This document shows positions 21,427-32,517 of a stretch of 64,000 bases of DNA, piece by piece. Every line of letters begins with the position of its first letter. Within the stretch, counting starts at the first letter, position 1. Origin of the DNA: Candidatus Mycoplasma haematobovis (GTDB taxonomy: Bacteria > Bacillota_I > Bacilli_A > Mycoplasmatales > Mycoplasmoidaceae). Under the pieces are notes generated by a model, which had not been told where the DNA came from, searched no databases, and saw nothing but the letters and a program-made list of their open reading frames with translations. The stretch covers positions 62,001-126,000 of the forward strand of contig NZ_LWUJ01000012.1 of NCBI RefSeq assembly GCF_001645765.1. The letters are read 5' to 3'. The translations under genes were made by a program, and so were the position numbers.

Positions 21427-22049
21427 TATTCTTTACACCAATGTCTAATTGCAGCTAAATTGTCTTCGTATCCTTTATCAGTAGTCTTTGCTTTAACTGC
21501 CTCTACACAACCTTTACTTATTTTGTTATGGTGTTTATCTTTCGTATCTCCTTGGTCAATAGTTACTCCCGGAAGCTTTAGTGTGTTTTGATCTGATTTG
21601 TAATTGTCAAATTTATCTTGTCATTCTTTGTCTTTGCCGGTTTCACTTAAGAATTTAAATCCTTCTTCGTTAAGTACATCCTTAATAGTTTTGTCTCTAG
21701 AGCAAAACTTAGTTATGTTTATGTATTTTGGATCTTTTGTGTCGTAAACAGATTCTTTGGCTTTTTCACCACATAGAGTTTTGAATCTTTCTGGAACTTG
21801 ATCTTCAGTACTACCAGTTATTTCTCCTCATACTTTATTTTTTCAATATTTTTTCCAAGCTTCTGTTCAACCAGTAGTATCTTCTCCAGATTTAGATGAA
21901 AGTAATATATGTTTATTCTCTTTCTTTAGTAGTTCATTTATTTGAGTATTTGAGTTAAATAAACCAGTTGAATAACCAATTCCAGCAATAGTTCCTGCAG
22001 ATGCTAAAGTAATAGCACCAATCAATCCAGCCTTTCCTGCCCCAATCAT
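21426..22049 (-). CDS. WC-module paralogue, two modules
   Basis: 207 aa starting MIGAGKAGLIGAITL, then STGLFNSNTQINELLKKE. The cysteines are in TLCGEK, FCSRDKT, GCVEA and HWCKE. It is the first gene downstream of the sixteen-copy array and belongs to the GLFNSNTQI subfamily (7492 and 8185). Confidence 0.86.
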
Positions 22050-22658
22050 CTAAACTTTTTCTTTATCCTTTAAACAATGCTCTTTTATGTGTTTTGCAAA
22101 GAATTCTTGATCATTAGAATAAGAACGATTTGAATTTTCTTCACATCATATTTTGAATTTATGCGCGTTTGCTAAAGTAGTAACTGATACTTGCACTTTA
22201 CTTATTGTGTTTTTCAATTCACTTTTAGGTAATTTTCCATATTTACCTTTGAAATCCTTTGCTTTAGTTATTAATTCTTTTCCTTCTTGAAAACTTTCTT
22301 TAATGGTTTTGTATTCTGTACATCATTTGGATGCTTGTTTGTAAAGGGCATTATTTTTAGAATTAATACCTTTACTTAAAGTTAAAGTACATCACTCTTT
22401 AATGTTTTCTCCAGATGTTATTGAAATTCCTTGTATCTCTAATCCTTCTTGATCTTTCTCTAGTTTGTATGTTTCATAAACCTTTTTTCAAAGTTCTGGT
22501 TTGTTAAAGTCAGTAATACTATATCCATTCTTTATTAAATGATTTTGTATTTTGTCATTAGTGTTAGTCAAGGAATAAATTCCATAACTAGAACCACCTA
22601 AAATTCCGACTAATGCTGTTCCAGATAAACCCTTTACAGCTAAGCTAGCTATAATTAT
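22050..22658 (-). CDS. Array paralogue (GYGIY subfamily), no ATG start
   Basis: About 202 aa. The anchor IIIASLAVKGLSGTALVGILGGSSYGIYSLT aligns with its neighbours, but where they have ATG this copy reads ATA ATT ATA after GGAAGG. No ATG, GTG or TTG lies in frame nearby. The cysteines are in EWCTLT, KWCTEY, IWCEEN and EHCLKD. It either starts at a rare ATA or ATT codon (allowed in code 4) or has lost its start. The upstream TAA overlaps this start region. Confidence 0.65.
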
Positions 22659-23242
22659 CCTTCCGTTAGGCAGGCGCTCTTTATGTTATCAATGTAGGAT
22701 TTATTTTCGTCGCTGTAAGAACGTTTTGAATTTTCTGTACACCATTGCTTGATTTTTTCGCCATTTTCATTTTGTGTTTTTGCAGGAGACAATGTTACAC
22801 CTTTAATAATTTCTTTCATTTCTGTAGAAAGACTGTCATGTTTGGTTTGTAATTTTGATACTTCTTTTTCAAATTTATCAATAGTTAATTCTTCCTCAAT
22901 GGTCTTGTATTTGATACATCATTTTGATGCTCTTTTGTAAAGAACATCAGATTTTGATTTAATTAATTTTGTTAAATTAGATGAACATCAATTCTTAATA
23001 TCATTACTAGTTGTTACTTTTTCTTGAATCTTTAATTCCTTAGTAACTTCAAGTTTGTAAGTAGCTAATACTTTAGTTCATTCTGAAGCCTCTCCATCGC
23101 CTGTAATATTTAATCCACTATTAGACAAATAATTTCTTAAAGTGTCTGTGGTATCAGTTAAAGCATGAATGCCATAACCTGCACCACTCAAAGTTCCTGC
23201 AGTCAGAACACCTATTGTTATTTTTGTTCCTAGGTTAGTCAT
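22655..23242 (-). CDS. Array paralogue (GYGIY subfamily), two modules
   Basis: 195 aa starting MTNLGTKITIGVLTAG. After the anchor comes YGIHALTDTTDTLRNYL. The cysteines are in NWCSSN, KWCIKY, QWCTEN and SACLTEG. Typical of the subfamily are KxTIEE after the second Cys and KRSYSDE near the C-terminus. Confidence 0.86.
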
Positions 23243-23252
23243 GCTGAGTTAA

Positions 23253-23855
23253 CTAACCAGAACTATCTACAAAGCAGTGTGCAGTAATATTCTTAGAATA
23301 AAATTCGGAATCATTAACATAAGAACGTTTCGCATTATCAGTACACCATTTTTTAATTTTTTCGCCGTTAGTGTTTCCACTTACCCCACTGCCTAATACA
23401 ACTTTGCCTATTTCATTTCTTAAATATTCAGGAAGACTGCCAAACTTACTATTTAAAGCACTAACATCACTTACTAGTTTTTTACCTTTTCCAACTTTAT
23501 CTGTAATAGTAGTGTAATGTACACATCATTTTGATACTTGTTTGTATAGATGTTCTTCTTTTGATTTAATTGTTTGGGTTAGTTTAGATTTGCATCAATT
23601 TTTGATATCGTTTTTGTTATTTATTGCTACGTCTTTAATCTCTAATTTAGATGATGTTTTCTCTAATAAATAAGTATCGTATACCTTAGTTCATGCTACA
23701 TCTTCGTTATCTTTGGTGATAGTTAGTTTACTATCTAATAAATATTTTTCAACAGTATCTGTTGTATTGTTGTATGCATAAATTCCATATGCCCCTCCAC
23801 CTAATGCACCTGCAGTCAAGGTGCCAATAATAATTTTAGTTCCAATTCCTGTCAT
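23253..23855 (-). CDS. Array paralogue (GYGIY subfamily), two modules
   Basis: 200 aa starting MTGIGTKIIIGTLTAG, then YGIYAYNNTTDTVEKYL. The cysteines are in NWCKSK, KWCVHY, KWCTDN and AHCFVD. It ends DSSG, slightly longer than the neighbours. It shares the YAYNNTTDT leader end with 25039, 27532, 28752 and 29362. Confidence 0.86.
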
Positions 23856-23861
23856 ATTTAA

Positions 23862-24449
23862 TTAAGCAGTAAAGCAATGTTGCTTTACATTTGTGTAATG
23901 AATTTCTTGTGCATCAGAATACCTTCTGCTTAAGTTATTTTCACATCACTTCTTTATTTTTGCTCCATTTGGATTAGCACTATCTGTATCTGTTATTTTT
24001 TTTAATTCATTTTGGATTGCTTTTGGCAATTGACTATGCTTGCTGTTTAGTGTTGCTAAATTAGACTCTAATTGCTTTGAGCTATTTATTTGTTCTTTAA
24101 TTGTTGTGTATTCTACGCATCACTGGGATGCTAACTGATAAATTGGAGAGCTTGTTGAATTAATAACTTCCTTTAACTTATCTTTACATCAATCTCTAAT
24201 ATCATTGCCTTTGGTTATTGCTCTATCAAGAATTTCTGACCCTTTTTCGGCTTTTTCAAGTGAATAGGTTTTGAATGCTTTCTCTCATTTTTCATTTGCT
24301 CCATAAGAAACAACTGTAAGACTTTGCTTTTTTAGGTAATTTTCTACACTGTCATTATCTTTAGTTAAAGAATAAATTCCATAACTAGAACCACCCAGCA
24401 CTCCTGCTGTGCCCACGCCTATTAATACTTTAGTTACTGGAAAAGCCAT
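23862..24449 (-). CDS. Array paralogue (GYGIY subfamily), two modules
   Basis: 195 aa starting MAFPVTKVLIGVGTAG, then YGIYSLTKDNDSVENYLKK. The cysteine contexts are DWCKDK, QWCVEY, KWCENN and QHCFTA. It ends in FTA, like several others of the array that end FTA, FTT or LTA. Two-nt gap to the gene upstream. Confidence 0.86.
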
Positions 24450-24450
24450 A

Positions 24451-25032
24451 TTAAGCAGGACCTGCCAAACAATGGCTATTTATGTTTGAAAAGTAGTTTT
24501 CACTTTCTTTAGTAAACGTTCTCTTCACATTTTCTTGACATCATTTCTTAACTTTTTCACCATTCTGATTTGTGCTTGCATCAACCTGCGTGTTATTTAT
24601 TTCAGTTTGAATATCTTTAGAAAAACTACTTATCTTGTCATTTAATTTTGATGCATCATCCACTAAATTCTTACCCTTTAACTTGTCACTGATGGTAGTG
24701 TAATGTACACACCATTTAGATGCTATTTTGTAATTGGCTTCTTCTTCGGATTTAATTTTCTTATTTAAGGTCTCTTTACATCAATCTCTAATATCATTTC
24801 CGTTACTTATTGTTTTTGGTATTTTAAATCCAGCCTTCTCTAATCCATAAGTGCCAAATGCTTTAGTTCATAAATCTGTTTCATTTTCTTTAGTAAGAAT
24901 AAATTTACTTTTCTCTAGATAATTCTTTACCGTATCTGTGGTATCAGTTAAAGCATGAACGCCATAACCGGCCCCTCCGATGGCTCCAGCAGTTAAAGTA
25001 CCAGCAACAATCTTAACTGTAATTCCAGCCAT
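24451..25032 (-). CDS. Array paralogue (GYGIY subfamily), two modules
   Basis: 193 aa starting MAGITVKIVAGTLTAG, then YGVHALTDTTDTVKNYLEK. The cysteines are in DWCKET, KWCVHY, KWCQEN and SHCLAG. It closely matches 26948 and 28118 in module one (IRDWCKETLxKKIKS). Confidence 0.86.
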
Positions 25033-25038
25033 ATTTGA

Positions 25039-25623
25039 TTAAGTAGTAAAGCAATATTGCTTTGTGTTTTTGAAGAAGAATTCATCATCTGCTGAGTAAG
25101 ACCTATTTAAATTTTGGTTACATCATTCAACTGTTTTTGCACCGTTAGTATGGGTTTGAGTTTCTCCTGGTAATTTGATTTTTGCAATACTATCTTTCAC
25201 ACCTTGTGGAAAATTATTGTGTTCACTGTTTAAAGCATTTGCTTCCTTTACTGTTTTTGAGCCAAGTTTTTCGCTAATAGTCGTATATTTGACACATCAC
25301 TTAGATGCTTTTTTGAATAAAGGATCTTCAATAGAATTAATATTTTTTGTTAGATTTTCATTACATCAAACTTTGATATCATTCGCTGTTGCTTCTGTTT
25401 TTGAATTAATCTTTAATTCTTCAGTAACTTGAAGCTTGTAAGTTTTTGCAACTTTATCTCAATCTCCTGTGGTTTCTCGTTTTGTAAGAGTAAATTTTTT
25501 ATTAGTTAAATAATTTCCTAAAGTATCTGTTGTATTGTTGTATACATAAATTCCATATGCCCCTCCACCCAACGCTCCAGTAGTTACAACACCTGAAATA
25601 ATTTTTGTTGTAAGACCAGCCAT
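25039..25623 (-). CDS. Array paralogue (GYGIY subfamily), two modules
   Basis: 194 aa starting MAGLTTKIISGVVTTG, then YGIYVYNNTTDTLGNYLTN. The cysteines are in VWCNEN, KWCVKY, EWCNQN and QYCFTT. Module two reads NRSYSADDEFFFKNTKQY, which 26948-27532 nearly repeats. Confidence 0.86.
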
Positions 25624-25625
25624 TC

Positions 25626-26237
25626 TTATTTGTAACAATTACTTACTATGTGTTTGTAGTAATATTCCTGAACATCGGAGTAACTTCTTTTTAGATTATT
25701 ATCACATCATTTTTTAAGCTTTGCACCATTTTGATTATTACCGCTCACATCTGTTATTTGTTTCAATGCTTGTTTGATTTTTTCATCTAAAGCGCCATGT
25801 TTTCCATCTAATGTTGCAAGATCTTCTTCTCTTGTTTTAGTGGAGCCAATTTGTTCTGAAATTGTTTTAAATTCTGTACATCATTTTTTGGCTTGTCGAT
25901 AAAGTAGATCTGATGTTGATCTAATTGTTTTTGTTAATGCTGATGCACATCAATCTTTAATATCGGTACCATTGTTTATTGTTTTGTCTGTAATACTCAA
26001 TCCCACTTCATCTTTTTCAAGTAAATATGCATCATGAGCTTTTGTTCATGCTGCTTCTGAACCATCATCTTGCGAAACAAGCTTAATAGTGCTATCTTTT
26101 TTAAAGAAATTACTTAAAGTATCAGAAGTATCAGAAGTATCAGGACTACTAGTTAAAGCATGAATACCATAACCAGCACCTCCTAAAGCCCCAGTCACAC
26201 CTACACTTATGAGTACCTTAGTACCTAGAGGATTCAT
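25626..26237 (-). CDS. Array paralogue (GYGIY subfamily), two modules, leader repeat
   Basis: 203 aa starting MNPLGTKVLISVGVTG. After the anchor the sequence has TSSPDTSDTSDTLSNFF: a DTS unit repeated, encoded by tandem tcagaagta units near 26120-26140. The cysteines are in DWCASA, KWCTEF, KWCDNN and SNCYK. The small in-frame repeat makes it longer than the neighbours by about eight residues. Confidence 0.85.
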
Positions 26238-26878
26238 TAACTAATAGTGGAAGAGGCTTTTAAACAATAAGTGTCTATGCTCTTGTAATAATTGTTCCTT
26301 CTATTTGTAAATCTTCTTTTTGCATTTTTTAGGCATCATTTTCTAATTTTTATGCCGTCTGCATTTTTCTTAGCTTCAACAGAAAATTTATTTATTTCTG
26401 TTTGGATCTCTAATGGAAATTCTCCTAGTTTGCCATTTAATTCTTCTACCTTTACAAATACCTTTTTCTTTCCAGAATATTCTTTAATTGTTTTGTAGTG
26501 CACACATCACATTTTTGCTTTTTTGAAATTTTCATCATCTTTTGATTTGATTTCTTGCTTTAAAGTATTGTTACATCATTTCTTAATATCTTCCCCACTA
26601 CTTATTTCTCCTATTTCAAATCCATCCTTCTCCAACTCATAAGTACTAAATGCTTTATTTCATTGTGCTGTTTCATTTTGTCCTGTGAGCGTAAACTTCT
26701 CTTCCTTTAAGTAGCGCTCTATATTATTAATAATGGCTTCAGAAGAGGATGTTAGGGCATAAATACCGTAACTTAAAGCACTTAAGATTCCTATTATTCC
26801 AACCCCAACTGTCGACTTAGTTACAAGATTAGCACCGGCTAATCTTGAAAAAAGACGTTTAGTTAGGTGATAAAGCAC
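26237..26878 (-). CDS. Array paralogue (GYGIY subfamily), two modules, long leader
   Basis: 213 aa from ATG 26878. The first about 18 residues (MLYHLTKRLFSRLAG) precede what is normally the start, so translation could begin later, although no other ATG is near. The cysteines are in KWCNNT, MWCVHY, KWCLKN and TYCLKA. It ends SSTIS and overlaps the downstream start by 1 nt. Confidence 0.8.
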
Positions 26879-26947
26879 GAACTATTTGGAATTGCAAAAA
26901 GGATTGTTCTTTTTTTAGGGTTATCATATGAAAACAAACTTATCTAA
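26879..26947. other. 69-bp spacer upstream of the 26878 gene
   Basis: One of the few gaps in the array. It contains a T7 run and TTATCATATG. It could carry a promoter for the downstream half of the array; I see no clear motif. Confidence 0.25.
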
Positions 26948-27532
26948 TTAGGAACCTAAACAATATTTTTTGGTATTTGCAAAGAAGAATTCAGTATCAT
27001 TTGAATAAGTTCTATTTTGATTTTGTTTACACCATTGAATAGTTTTTTCACCATTTTCATGTTGTTTCGTTCCTTGAAGTTTTATTTCTGAAATGCTATC
27101 TTTAACTTCTTTTGGAAAGTTGTTGTAATTGGTATTTAGTGTTTCAGCTTTTGTCTCAAGTTTTGCACCTTCTCCTAATTTATCTTTAATAACGTCATAT
27201 TTGACACATCATTTAGATGCTTTCTTGTAGTCATCATCTTTGGATTTAATTTTCTTAGCTAGCATTTCTTTACATCAATCTTTGATATCTTTACTCTGAG
27301 TAATATCTTCATCTTTAATCTTTAAGTCATCTGTGGCCTCAAGTTTGTAAGTCTCTAATACTTTAGTTCAACTAGCTTCATCGTTTTGTAAAGTGATAGT
27401 GAAACTACTTTTCTTTAAGTAATTTTCAATGCTATCAGTAGTATCAGTTAAGGCATAAACACCATAACCAGCCCCTCCAACAACACCTGCAGAGGCTATT
27501 GCAGTAACTAATTTAGTTGCAATACTTGCCAT
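26948..27532 (-). CDS. Array paralogue (GYGIY subfamily), two modules
   Basis: 194 aa starting MASIATKLVTAIASAG, then YGVYALTDTTDSIENYLKKS. The cysteines are in DWCKEM, KWCVKY, QWCKQN and KYCLGS. It is very similar in module two to 25039-25623. The stop is TAA at 26948. Confidence 0.86.
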
Positions 27533-28125
27533 TAAGCTTTCAGACAAATTGTCTCTATGTTGCTTGAGTAAACTTTGTCGTCACTTGAAAATCTTCTCTT
27601 TTTGTTGCTATCACATCATCTCTTAATTTTGTCTCCTTCACTATTATTGTTACCTCCAGAAATAACTGATTTATCAATTTGCCCTTTGATAGTAGTGTCT
27701 GTTATGCTTGAGTATTTTTTTGCTAATTCTTTAGTATCTGTTTGAAATTTTGCACTTGTTAATTGTTCCTCAATAGTTTGATAATCAACACACCATCTAG
27801 ATGCCTTTTTGAATAAAGAATTATCAGTAGAGTCGATATTTGTTTTTAGATTAGTATCACATCAATCTCTAATGTTTTCAGCTGTCACATTATTTTCGAC
27901 ACTAATTGATAATTCTTGTGTTTTTTCTAATTTGTAAGTCTCTAATACTTTAGTTCAGAAAGTGCTATTTGTTTTTTCAATAACTGTAAGATTATTTTTC
28001 TTTAAGTAATTCCTTACTGTATCTGTTGTATTGTTGTATGAATAAACACCATAACCAGCCCCTCCAAGAGTACCAACAGTAACAATACCTATTGCAGATT
28101 TAACTGCAAAACCAGAATTAAACAC
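27532..28125 (-). CDS. Array paralogue (GYGIY subfamily), two modules, GTG start
   Basis: 197 aa from GTG 28125 (MFNSGFAVKSAIG); an in-frame TAA lies immediately upstream, so the start is fixed. The cysteines are in DWCDTN, RWCVDY, RWCDSN and TICLKA. Part of module one (about 27799-27946) recurs almost unchanged in the decayed copy at 31145-31530. It overlaps the upstream gene by 8 nt. Confidence 0.85.
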
Positions 28126-28732
28126 TTATTGTTGTAGCTTTAACTAAGCAGTGACTTGTTATATTATCGATAAAAGATTTATTTCTTTTATTGAATTTTC
28201 TCTTCTTATTGTCATCACATCATTGTTTCATTTTTTCACCATTTTGATTTTCTTGTTTTGTTTTTCTAAGTGTTATACTCTCAATTGTGTTTTTGAACAC
28301 ACCTAATTGTGCATGCTTGCCTTCTAGTGTGGCAACATTAGTTTCAAAAGGTTTATCGTTGCCCAATTTTTCACTAATTGTTTGATATTTAGTACATCAA
28401 TAAGAGGCTTTTTTGTAAAGTGAATTTTCTGTGGATTTGATTTTCTTTCTTAAAGTATTGTTACATCATTTCTTAATATCATCTCTATTTTTTATTTCTT
28501 TATCAGTGATCTTTAAATCATCTTCCTCTTTTTCAATTTCATAGGTGCCAAATGCTTTATTTCATGCCGTTTCTGAAGTTGCATCTTGCGAAACAATGTC
28601 AAGATTATTTTTCTTTAAATAATTTTCAATGCTATCAGTAGTATCAGTTAAGGCATAAACACCATATGCGCCACCACCTAAAGCGCCAGTAGCTATAGTA
28701 CCAACAATTAATTTATTAGCAATACCAGTCAT
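28118..28732 (-). CDS. Array paralogue (GYGIY subfamily), two modules
   Basis: 204 aa starting MTGIANKLIVGTIATG, then YGVYALTDTTDSIENYLKKN. The cysteines are in KWCNNT, YWCTKY, QWCDDN and SHCLVK. The C-terminus KATTISV is longer than usual and runs over the GTG start of the next gene, as if the original stop was lost. Confidence 0.85.
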
Positions 28733-28751
28733 ATTTGTTTAATTGTTATCC

Positions 28752-29321
28752 TTACCCTTTCAGACAAAGAGACTTTATGCTTGAGGAATAAAATTCACCA
28801 TCACTTGAAAATCTTCTCTTCTTGTTGCTATCACATCAGCTCTTAATTTTGTCTCCATTTCCATTACTGCTTCCTGCACCAGTTACTCCATCAATAAGAT
28901 CTTTGATTCTTCCTTGCAGGGAAGCGTACTTAGAAGTTAATTTTGAGGCAACTGTTTCAAATTGCGCTTCTCCTAATTTTTCAGAAATAGATTGGAAATT
29001 AACGCATCATTGTGATGCTTTTTTGAATAAATTATCTTTGACAGATTGAATGGAACTACTTAAGTTTTTCTCACATCACGTCTTAATTACATCCGCATTA
29101 TTAATTGCTCCAGTTTGAATTTCTGTTTGTGATGTTTTTTCTAATTTGTAGGCCTCTAATACTGTTTCTCAGTTTGTTGTTCTAGGAGTAAGATTATTTT
29201 TCTTTAAGTAATTCCTTACTGTATCTGTTGTATTGTTGTATGTATAAATTCCATACGCTCCCCCACCCAACGCTCCAGCAGAAGCCATACTAGTCGCAAC
29301 TTTAATCCCAATACCAGCCAT
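28752..29321 (-). CDS. Array paralogue (GYGIY subfamily), two modules
   Basis: 189 aa starting MAGIGIKVATSMASAG, then YGIYTYNNTTDTVRNYLKKN. The cysteines are in TWCEKN, QWCVNF, SWCDSN and SLCLKG. The module-two end WCDSNKKRRFSSD is shared with 27532. It is followed by a 20-nt spacer. Confidence 0.86.
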
Positions 29322-29361
29322 AATTTAGGTTTGTTATTTAAGAAAGTATTTATTTCTTATA

Positions 29362-29934
29362 TTAGGCAGTCAAACAATTCTTTCTTATATCGTCAAGATA
29401 GGGTTTATTTTCTGTAGAGTTACGTCTTTTTGAGTTTTCTGCACATCACTTTTGAATTTGTGTTCCAACCTTATTTTGCCCTTCTTCAGCGTTTATTTTC
29501 TTTATTTCTTCTTGGATGCTAGTGGTAAATAAATCTAATTTTCCATTTAATTTTGTTACAGTTTGTTCAAGTTCTTTACTTAACTTATCCTTAATTGTTT
29601 CAAATCTAACACATAACTTAGTTGCCCCTGTGTAATCTATTTCTGTTTTAGATTTAATTGTTTTATTTAAAGCTGTATTACACCAAGCTTTAATACCTTC
29701 AGAATTATCCGGTGTAATAGTTAAATCAGATGTTTTTTCAAATTTGTAAGCTTCATATGATTTATTTCATAAATCTTGTTCAGACTGTTTAATAACTACA
29801 AAGTTATTTTTTTCTAAATAACTCTGAACAGTATCTGTTGTATTGTTGTATGAATAAATACCATAACCTGCCCCACCAATAGCACCTGCCGATGCTATAC
29901 CAACACCCAATTTAATTGCAATGTTACTAGCCAT
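29362..29934 (-). CDS. Array paralogue (GYGIY subfamily), two modules
   Basis: 190 aa starting MASNIAIKLGVGIASAG, then YGIYSYNNTTDTVQSYLEKN. The cysteines are in AWCNTA, KLCVRF (Trp replaced by Leu), KWCAEN and KNCLTA. The W-to-L change at the second Cys is unusual in the array. A 40-nt gap separates it from the next gene downstream. Confidence 0.85.
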
Positions 29935-29936
29935 AA

Positions 29937-30502
29937 CTAACTACCAATATTAACCTTCATACAAATTTCTGTTAATTTTGATTCAAAAAATTCTTCATCT
30001 TCTGAAGATCTTCTCTTTTTATTGGTATCACATCATTCTTTTATTTTTGCGCAATCTACTTTTTGTTCGTTAGTAACTACTATTTCAGCAATAAGTTCTT
30101 TAACATCATCGTCTAAGTCGTCGTATTTGTTTGCTAAATTTGTTGGATTTGTTTCAAAAGTGTCCCCCATTATTTCTTCAATAGTTTGATAATTAACACA
30201 TCATTTTGAGGCCTTTTTCAATAGTGGATCTTTATTAGATTTAATCTTTTCCTTTAAATTATCTCTACATCAATCTCTAATTACACTAGGATCAGTAATA
30301 TCATCATCTTGAATTTCGAATCCTTTTTCTCTAATTTGTAAGTCTCTAATACTTTGGTTCAAAAAGAATCATTACTTTCTTCAATTATTTCAAGACCAGC
30401 TTTCTCTAAATAATTCTTTACGCTATCTGTATTATTTGTTAATGCATATATCTCATATCCCATGCCACCCAAAACTCCTACTTTGGCTTTAGTACTAGAC
30501 AT
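29937..30502 (-). pseudogene. Array paralogue broken by a mid-gene frameshift
   Basis: ATG 30502 (MSSTKAKVGVLGG) runs through a shortened anchor and module one as far as TYKLEKKD, then leaves the family frame at about 30324-30334, next to a run of five T on the plus strand, and meets TAA. In the next frame the rest is intact to TAG 29937: DWCRDN, KWCVNY, EWCDTN and EICMKV. Confidence 0.72.
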
Positions 30503-30513
30503 AATAAACAATA

Positions 30514-31101
30514 TTATTCAGACTTAAGACAGACTTTTTTTATATTTTCCAAGAAAAAGTCTTTTTTGTTCTCGGGCACAAACCTTCTTTTCTTATTAGT
30601 ATCACATCATTGTTTAATTTTTGAACCATTTGCATTTTCGCTAGTATCTGTGACAACTTCTTTATCTACTAGTTGTCTTACTTTCGGATTAAGCCCGATG
30701 TATTTGCCAGTTAATTTTGTAGTTTCTTCTTCAAATTCACCACTATCCTTTAATTTCTCTTCAATAGTTGTTATTTCAATACATCATCTAGTGGCTTTTT
30801 GGAATAGTGGATCATAAGTAGATTTAATATTTTTCTTTAAGCTTGATTTACATCAACCTTTAATTGCATTTTCATCCTTTACTCCTCTATCTATTTCATA
30901 TCCTTCTTTCTCTAATTTGTAGGATTCAAATATTTGTTTTCATTCATCTATTGCACTATCTTCAATAAGTGAAAGTTCATACTTTGATAAATAGTTTTCT
31001 AAGCTGTCAGTAAAAATTAAAGCATGTATTCCGTATCCTAAACCCCCTAAAGATATAGCTGAAACAATACATATCCCAACCTTGGCTTTAACACTCAACA
31101 T
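30514..31101 (-). CDS. Array paralogue (GYGIY subfamily), two modules
   Basis: 195 aa starting MLSVKAKVGICIVSAI. The anchor contains a Cys and ends YGIHALIFTDSLENYLSK. The cysteines are in GWCKSS, RWCIEI, QWCDTN and KVCLKSE. It is the most upstream intact gene of the array, so a promoter for part of the array may lie just before it. Confidence 0.85.
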
Positions 31102-31144
31102 ATTTGGAATTGTTTTTGAAGTTAACTGAAAAAGAGAAGAGCCT

Positions 31145-31530
31145 CTATTGAGTAGTTAAACAATTGTTTATTACGTCTTTGAAGCAAGAAACATTATTGT
31201 CAAAATAACATCTTTTGAATTAGTTTGCTTTTTAACTTTCCTTCATACTGTTCAAGAGTTTTGGTACTAAATTTATTACTAATTATCTCAAACTTAACAC
31301 ATTATTTAGATGCCTTTTTGAATAAAGAATTATCAGTAGAGTCGATATTTGTCTTTAGATTAGTATCACATCAATCTCTAATATTGTCAGCTGTCACATT
31401 ATTTTCGACACTAATTGATAATTCTGGAATTTTTTCTAATTTGTAAGTCAGCTAATATTGTTTCTCAGTCATCTTTTCTAATTTCCAATCCATTTTTGGT
31501 TAAATAGTTATTTGTTGCATACATAAATAG
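31145..31530 (-). pseudogene. Decayed array paralogue
   Basis: Fragments encode NYLTKNGLEI, SISVENNVTADNIRDWC, SLFKKASK followed by TAA in place of Trp, and a terminal NNCLTTQ ahead of TAG 31145. The anchor is gone and the second module is mostly deleted. Several frameshifts separate the pieces. It marks the upstream end of the sixteen-gene array. Confidence 0.75.
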
Positions 31531-31560
31531 CTTCATCAAGAATTCTAATAGAGGATAAAC

Positions 31561-32034
31561 TTGCTGAGGTTTTGGCCTAAATATCTGTTAAATTTAAAAT
31601 TTTTTTAATAAATCAAATCTTTTTTCTTAACTTATCTAAAAGTCACCAATTTTTATTTAAAATAGGCTTTTCTTGATTTGAGGATTTAATTATCTTTTAA
31701 ATTTATTTGATTCGTGATCCTAAAATAGGGGAAAGCACATAATTCAATCTTTCCTAAGTTATTGGAAGAGATTAGACACTATTAAACATATGTTATGCCA
31801 CTTAATGAACTTACTAAAATAACGTTTGCTTTTGCCTTCGTTTTGATGCTCATCACAGTAAAATCATTTCTAGGACTGATACAAGAGGAGAAAACTCATA
31901 AATTAAAATATGATTATTTATTTTTTTATTAATTAGTACTTCATCAACTCTTTAATAGTAGGGTTTTTTATTACAACTAGAAATTATCTTTAAAAAACCT
32001 TGAATTTGGTTTAATTTCTTAGGAAGATATTTAA
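31561..32034. other. Gene-poor stretch between the array and the plus-strand YGC genes
   Basis: AT-rich and low in coding signal. Apart from the possible 45-codon ORF at 31795-31932, I see no gene, RNA or repeat. It must contain the promoter for the 32035 gene and the upstream end of the minus-strand array. Confidence 0.5.
31795..31932 (+). CDS. Possible 45-aa membrane peptide
   Basis: ATG 31795 to TAA 31932 encodes MPLNELTKITFAFAFVLMLI followed by a charged end (QEEKTHKLKYDY). It has one hydrophobic segment (residues about 8-28). No ribosome-binding site is obvious and no relative is in the window. It could be real or chance. Confidence 0.25.
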   Translation: MPLNELTKITFAFAFVLMLITVKSFLGLIQEEKTHKLKYDYLFFY

Positions 32035-32517
32035 ATGCACACTGTTCTTAATTTATTTTTCAGAACAATGTTAACTGGAAGCGCTGGGGGTTTGGCGTAC
32101 GCTTCAACTATCTTGGAAGTGTCTAGTGATATCACTCAAAATAAACGTTTTTTAAAATCTACCAATCTACCAGTTAATATAGCCAATATAAGTGATATTG
32201 AAATTTATGAGAAATTCTATGGTTGCAAATATGTTTTCATAGATTCTTGAGGAGACAAAAAAATATACAACTCCAACGGTTTTTTAGAAAAACATAAAGA
32301 AGAATCTTGAAAGGAGAAGATGATCGCCGTGGCAAACGGTTATAAGGAAGATTGTAAGAGAGGAAAAGTAATTACATTATCAAATGTAAAATATCAAGGA
32401 TGAAATGGCTTTACTGTTAAAGATCCTACAAAATCAGGTTATTCTTTTACATATGCTAAGCTAGAAGAACTAAAAAAAAATAAATTTGTTTATGAAAAAA
32501 TTACGGATCACGAGTAG
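32035..32517 (+). CDS. YGC-family protein
   Basis: 160 aa. AGGAAG at 32021-32026 is a suitable Shine-Dalgarno. The leader (MHTVLNLFFRTML) and a Gly-rich anchor (GSAGGLAYAS) precede the family signature DIEIYEKFYGCKYVFIDSW at about residues 53-71. The C-terminal part has EDCKRGKVITL. Family members have two key cysteines, one in YGC and one in the xxCKxxK stretch near the end. Others of the family are at 58-61 kb on the minus strand. The function is unknown. Confidence 0.85.
32192..32248 (+). repeat. 57-bp perfect direct repeat, copy 1
   Basis: It covers the codons for the DIEIYEKFYGCKYVFIDS signature and is identical, base for base, to 32955-33011 in the next gene, although the flanks differ clearly. 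This suggests gene conversion or strong constraint. Confidence 0.85.

Noticed and set aside
26110-26150. Tandem tcagaagta units as a phase switch
   Set aside because: The unit length is a multiple of three, so changes alter protein length by DTS-type residues without shifting frame.
158-31530. CRISPR-like array
   Set aside because: The recurrent ACATCA strings are the reverse complement of Trp-Cys codons in separate genes. Spacing is irregular and no repeat-spacer structure exists.
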